This document shows, one piece after another, positions 62,784 through 64,000 of a DNA stretch of 64,000 nt. How positions within the stretch are numbered: the first letter of the stretch is position 1; the number at the start of each line of letters is the position of its first letter. The stretch is from contig JACRCX010000029.1 in the NCBI GenBank assembly GCA_016218815.1, positions 47,417-111,416 on the forward strand. The letters are read 5' to 3'. A program made the position numbers and the translations under genes. The stretch comes from Deltaproteobacteria bacterium (lineage in GTDB: Bacteria > Myxococcota_A > Polyangia > DRWM01 > JAAZOP01). The notes beneath the pieces are model-generated. The model had not been told where the DNA came from. It ran no database searches and worked only from the letters and a program-made list of their open reading frames with translations.

Positions 62784-62813
62784 CTGACAACCGAGAACTG
62801 AGAACCGAGAACC
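62784..62813 (+). repeat. A/C-rich dispersed repeat, degenerate copy A9
   Basis: TGACAACCGAGAACTGAG followed by AACCGAGAACCC, a GAGAACC variant of the A/C-rich family, ending just before the lon stop codon. Confidence 0.45.
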
Positions 62814-62815
62814 CG

Positions 62816-64000
<1,185 letters not shown>

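Overview
The window is a GC-rich (about 70% or more), densely coding bacterial segment. Many secreted or lipoprotein genes have Asp-rich linkers. There are also MopE-type Cys-rich repeats, a kinase/cyclase-like/AAA/TPR fusion protein, a CxxxxCH-CxxCH multihaem cytochrome, a TatT-like lipoprotein and a tungsten-type aldehyde:ferredoxin oxidoreductase operon. Together these suggest an uncultured member of the Myxococcota or a related deltaproteobacterial lineage. This placement is inferred from gene content only. No tRNA, rRNA or CRISPR array was seen.

Layout: 1-4.3 kb holds the end of a von Willebrand A protein, an esterase lipoprotein whose catalytic motifs are in circularly permuted order, and a small beta-barrel candidate. 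4.5-10.9 kb holds aconitase followed by an unusual insertion: a hicB-hicA pair and a truncated DUF1963 gene lie between two copies of the aconitase 3' end. Two surface proteins follow. 11-21 kb has two divergent parallel beta-helix lipoproteins, a giant Ser/Thr kinase and a third beta-helix lipoprotein. 21-24.6 kb encodes citrate synthase diverging from two tandem NAD-type isocitrate dehydrogenase homologues; the second has lost substrate and metal ligands. With aconitase these cover the first three TCA steps.

24.6-27.2 kb has a small hypothetical gene, a lipoprotein, trpS and a HAD hydrolase. 27.3-32.7 kb is a translationally coupled histidine operon, hisG-hisC-hisB-hisH-hisF-(hisA-hisI-hisE fusion), with a PAS-GGDEF gene upstream. 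34-36.4 kb encodes one polypeptide that joins a cyclic-nucleotide-binding-like domain, acetate kinase and a PduL phosphotransacylase, which is a complete acetyl-CoA to acetate plus ATP module. 36.5-44.8 kb mixes lipoproteins, rplS, an Old-Yellow-Enzyme homologue and a DUF433 gene with a degenerate partner. 44.8-50.3 kb has a lipoprotein and two tandem zinc-ribbon Ser/Thr kinases with DFD in place of DFG. 50.4-53.5 kb is an aldehyde:ferredoxin oxidoreductase with four extra Fe-S motifs, a MoaD-like protein and a ferredoxin. 53.5-64 kb has a class III cyclase, a DUF4143 ATPase with a palindromic promoter, a spermidine-synthase-like membrane protein, ddl, the 13-motif cytochrome and the C-terminal part of Lon.

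Two patterns cut across the window. First, short dispersed repeats occupy most longer gaps: an A/C-rich CCAACAACC family, an ATCGGTGTCC family, a CTTTGCG family and GC-rich palindromes. Some copies run in frame into coding sequence (hisC, the cyclase). Second, several genes have a -10-like hexamer only 6-9 bases before the start codon and no Shine-Dalgarno sequence, which predicts leaderless transcripts.
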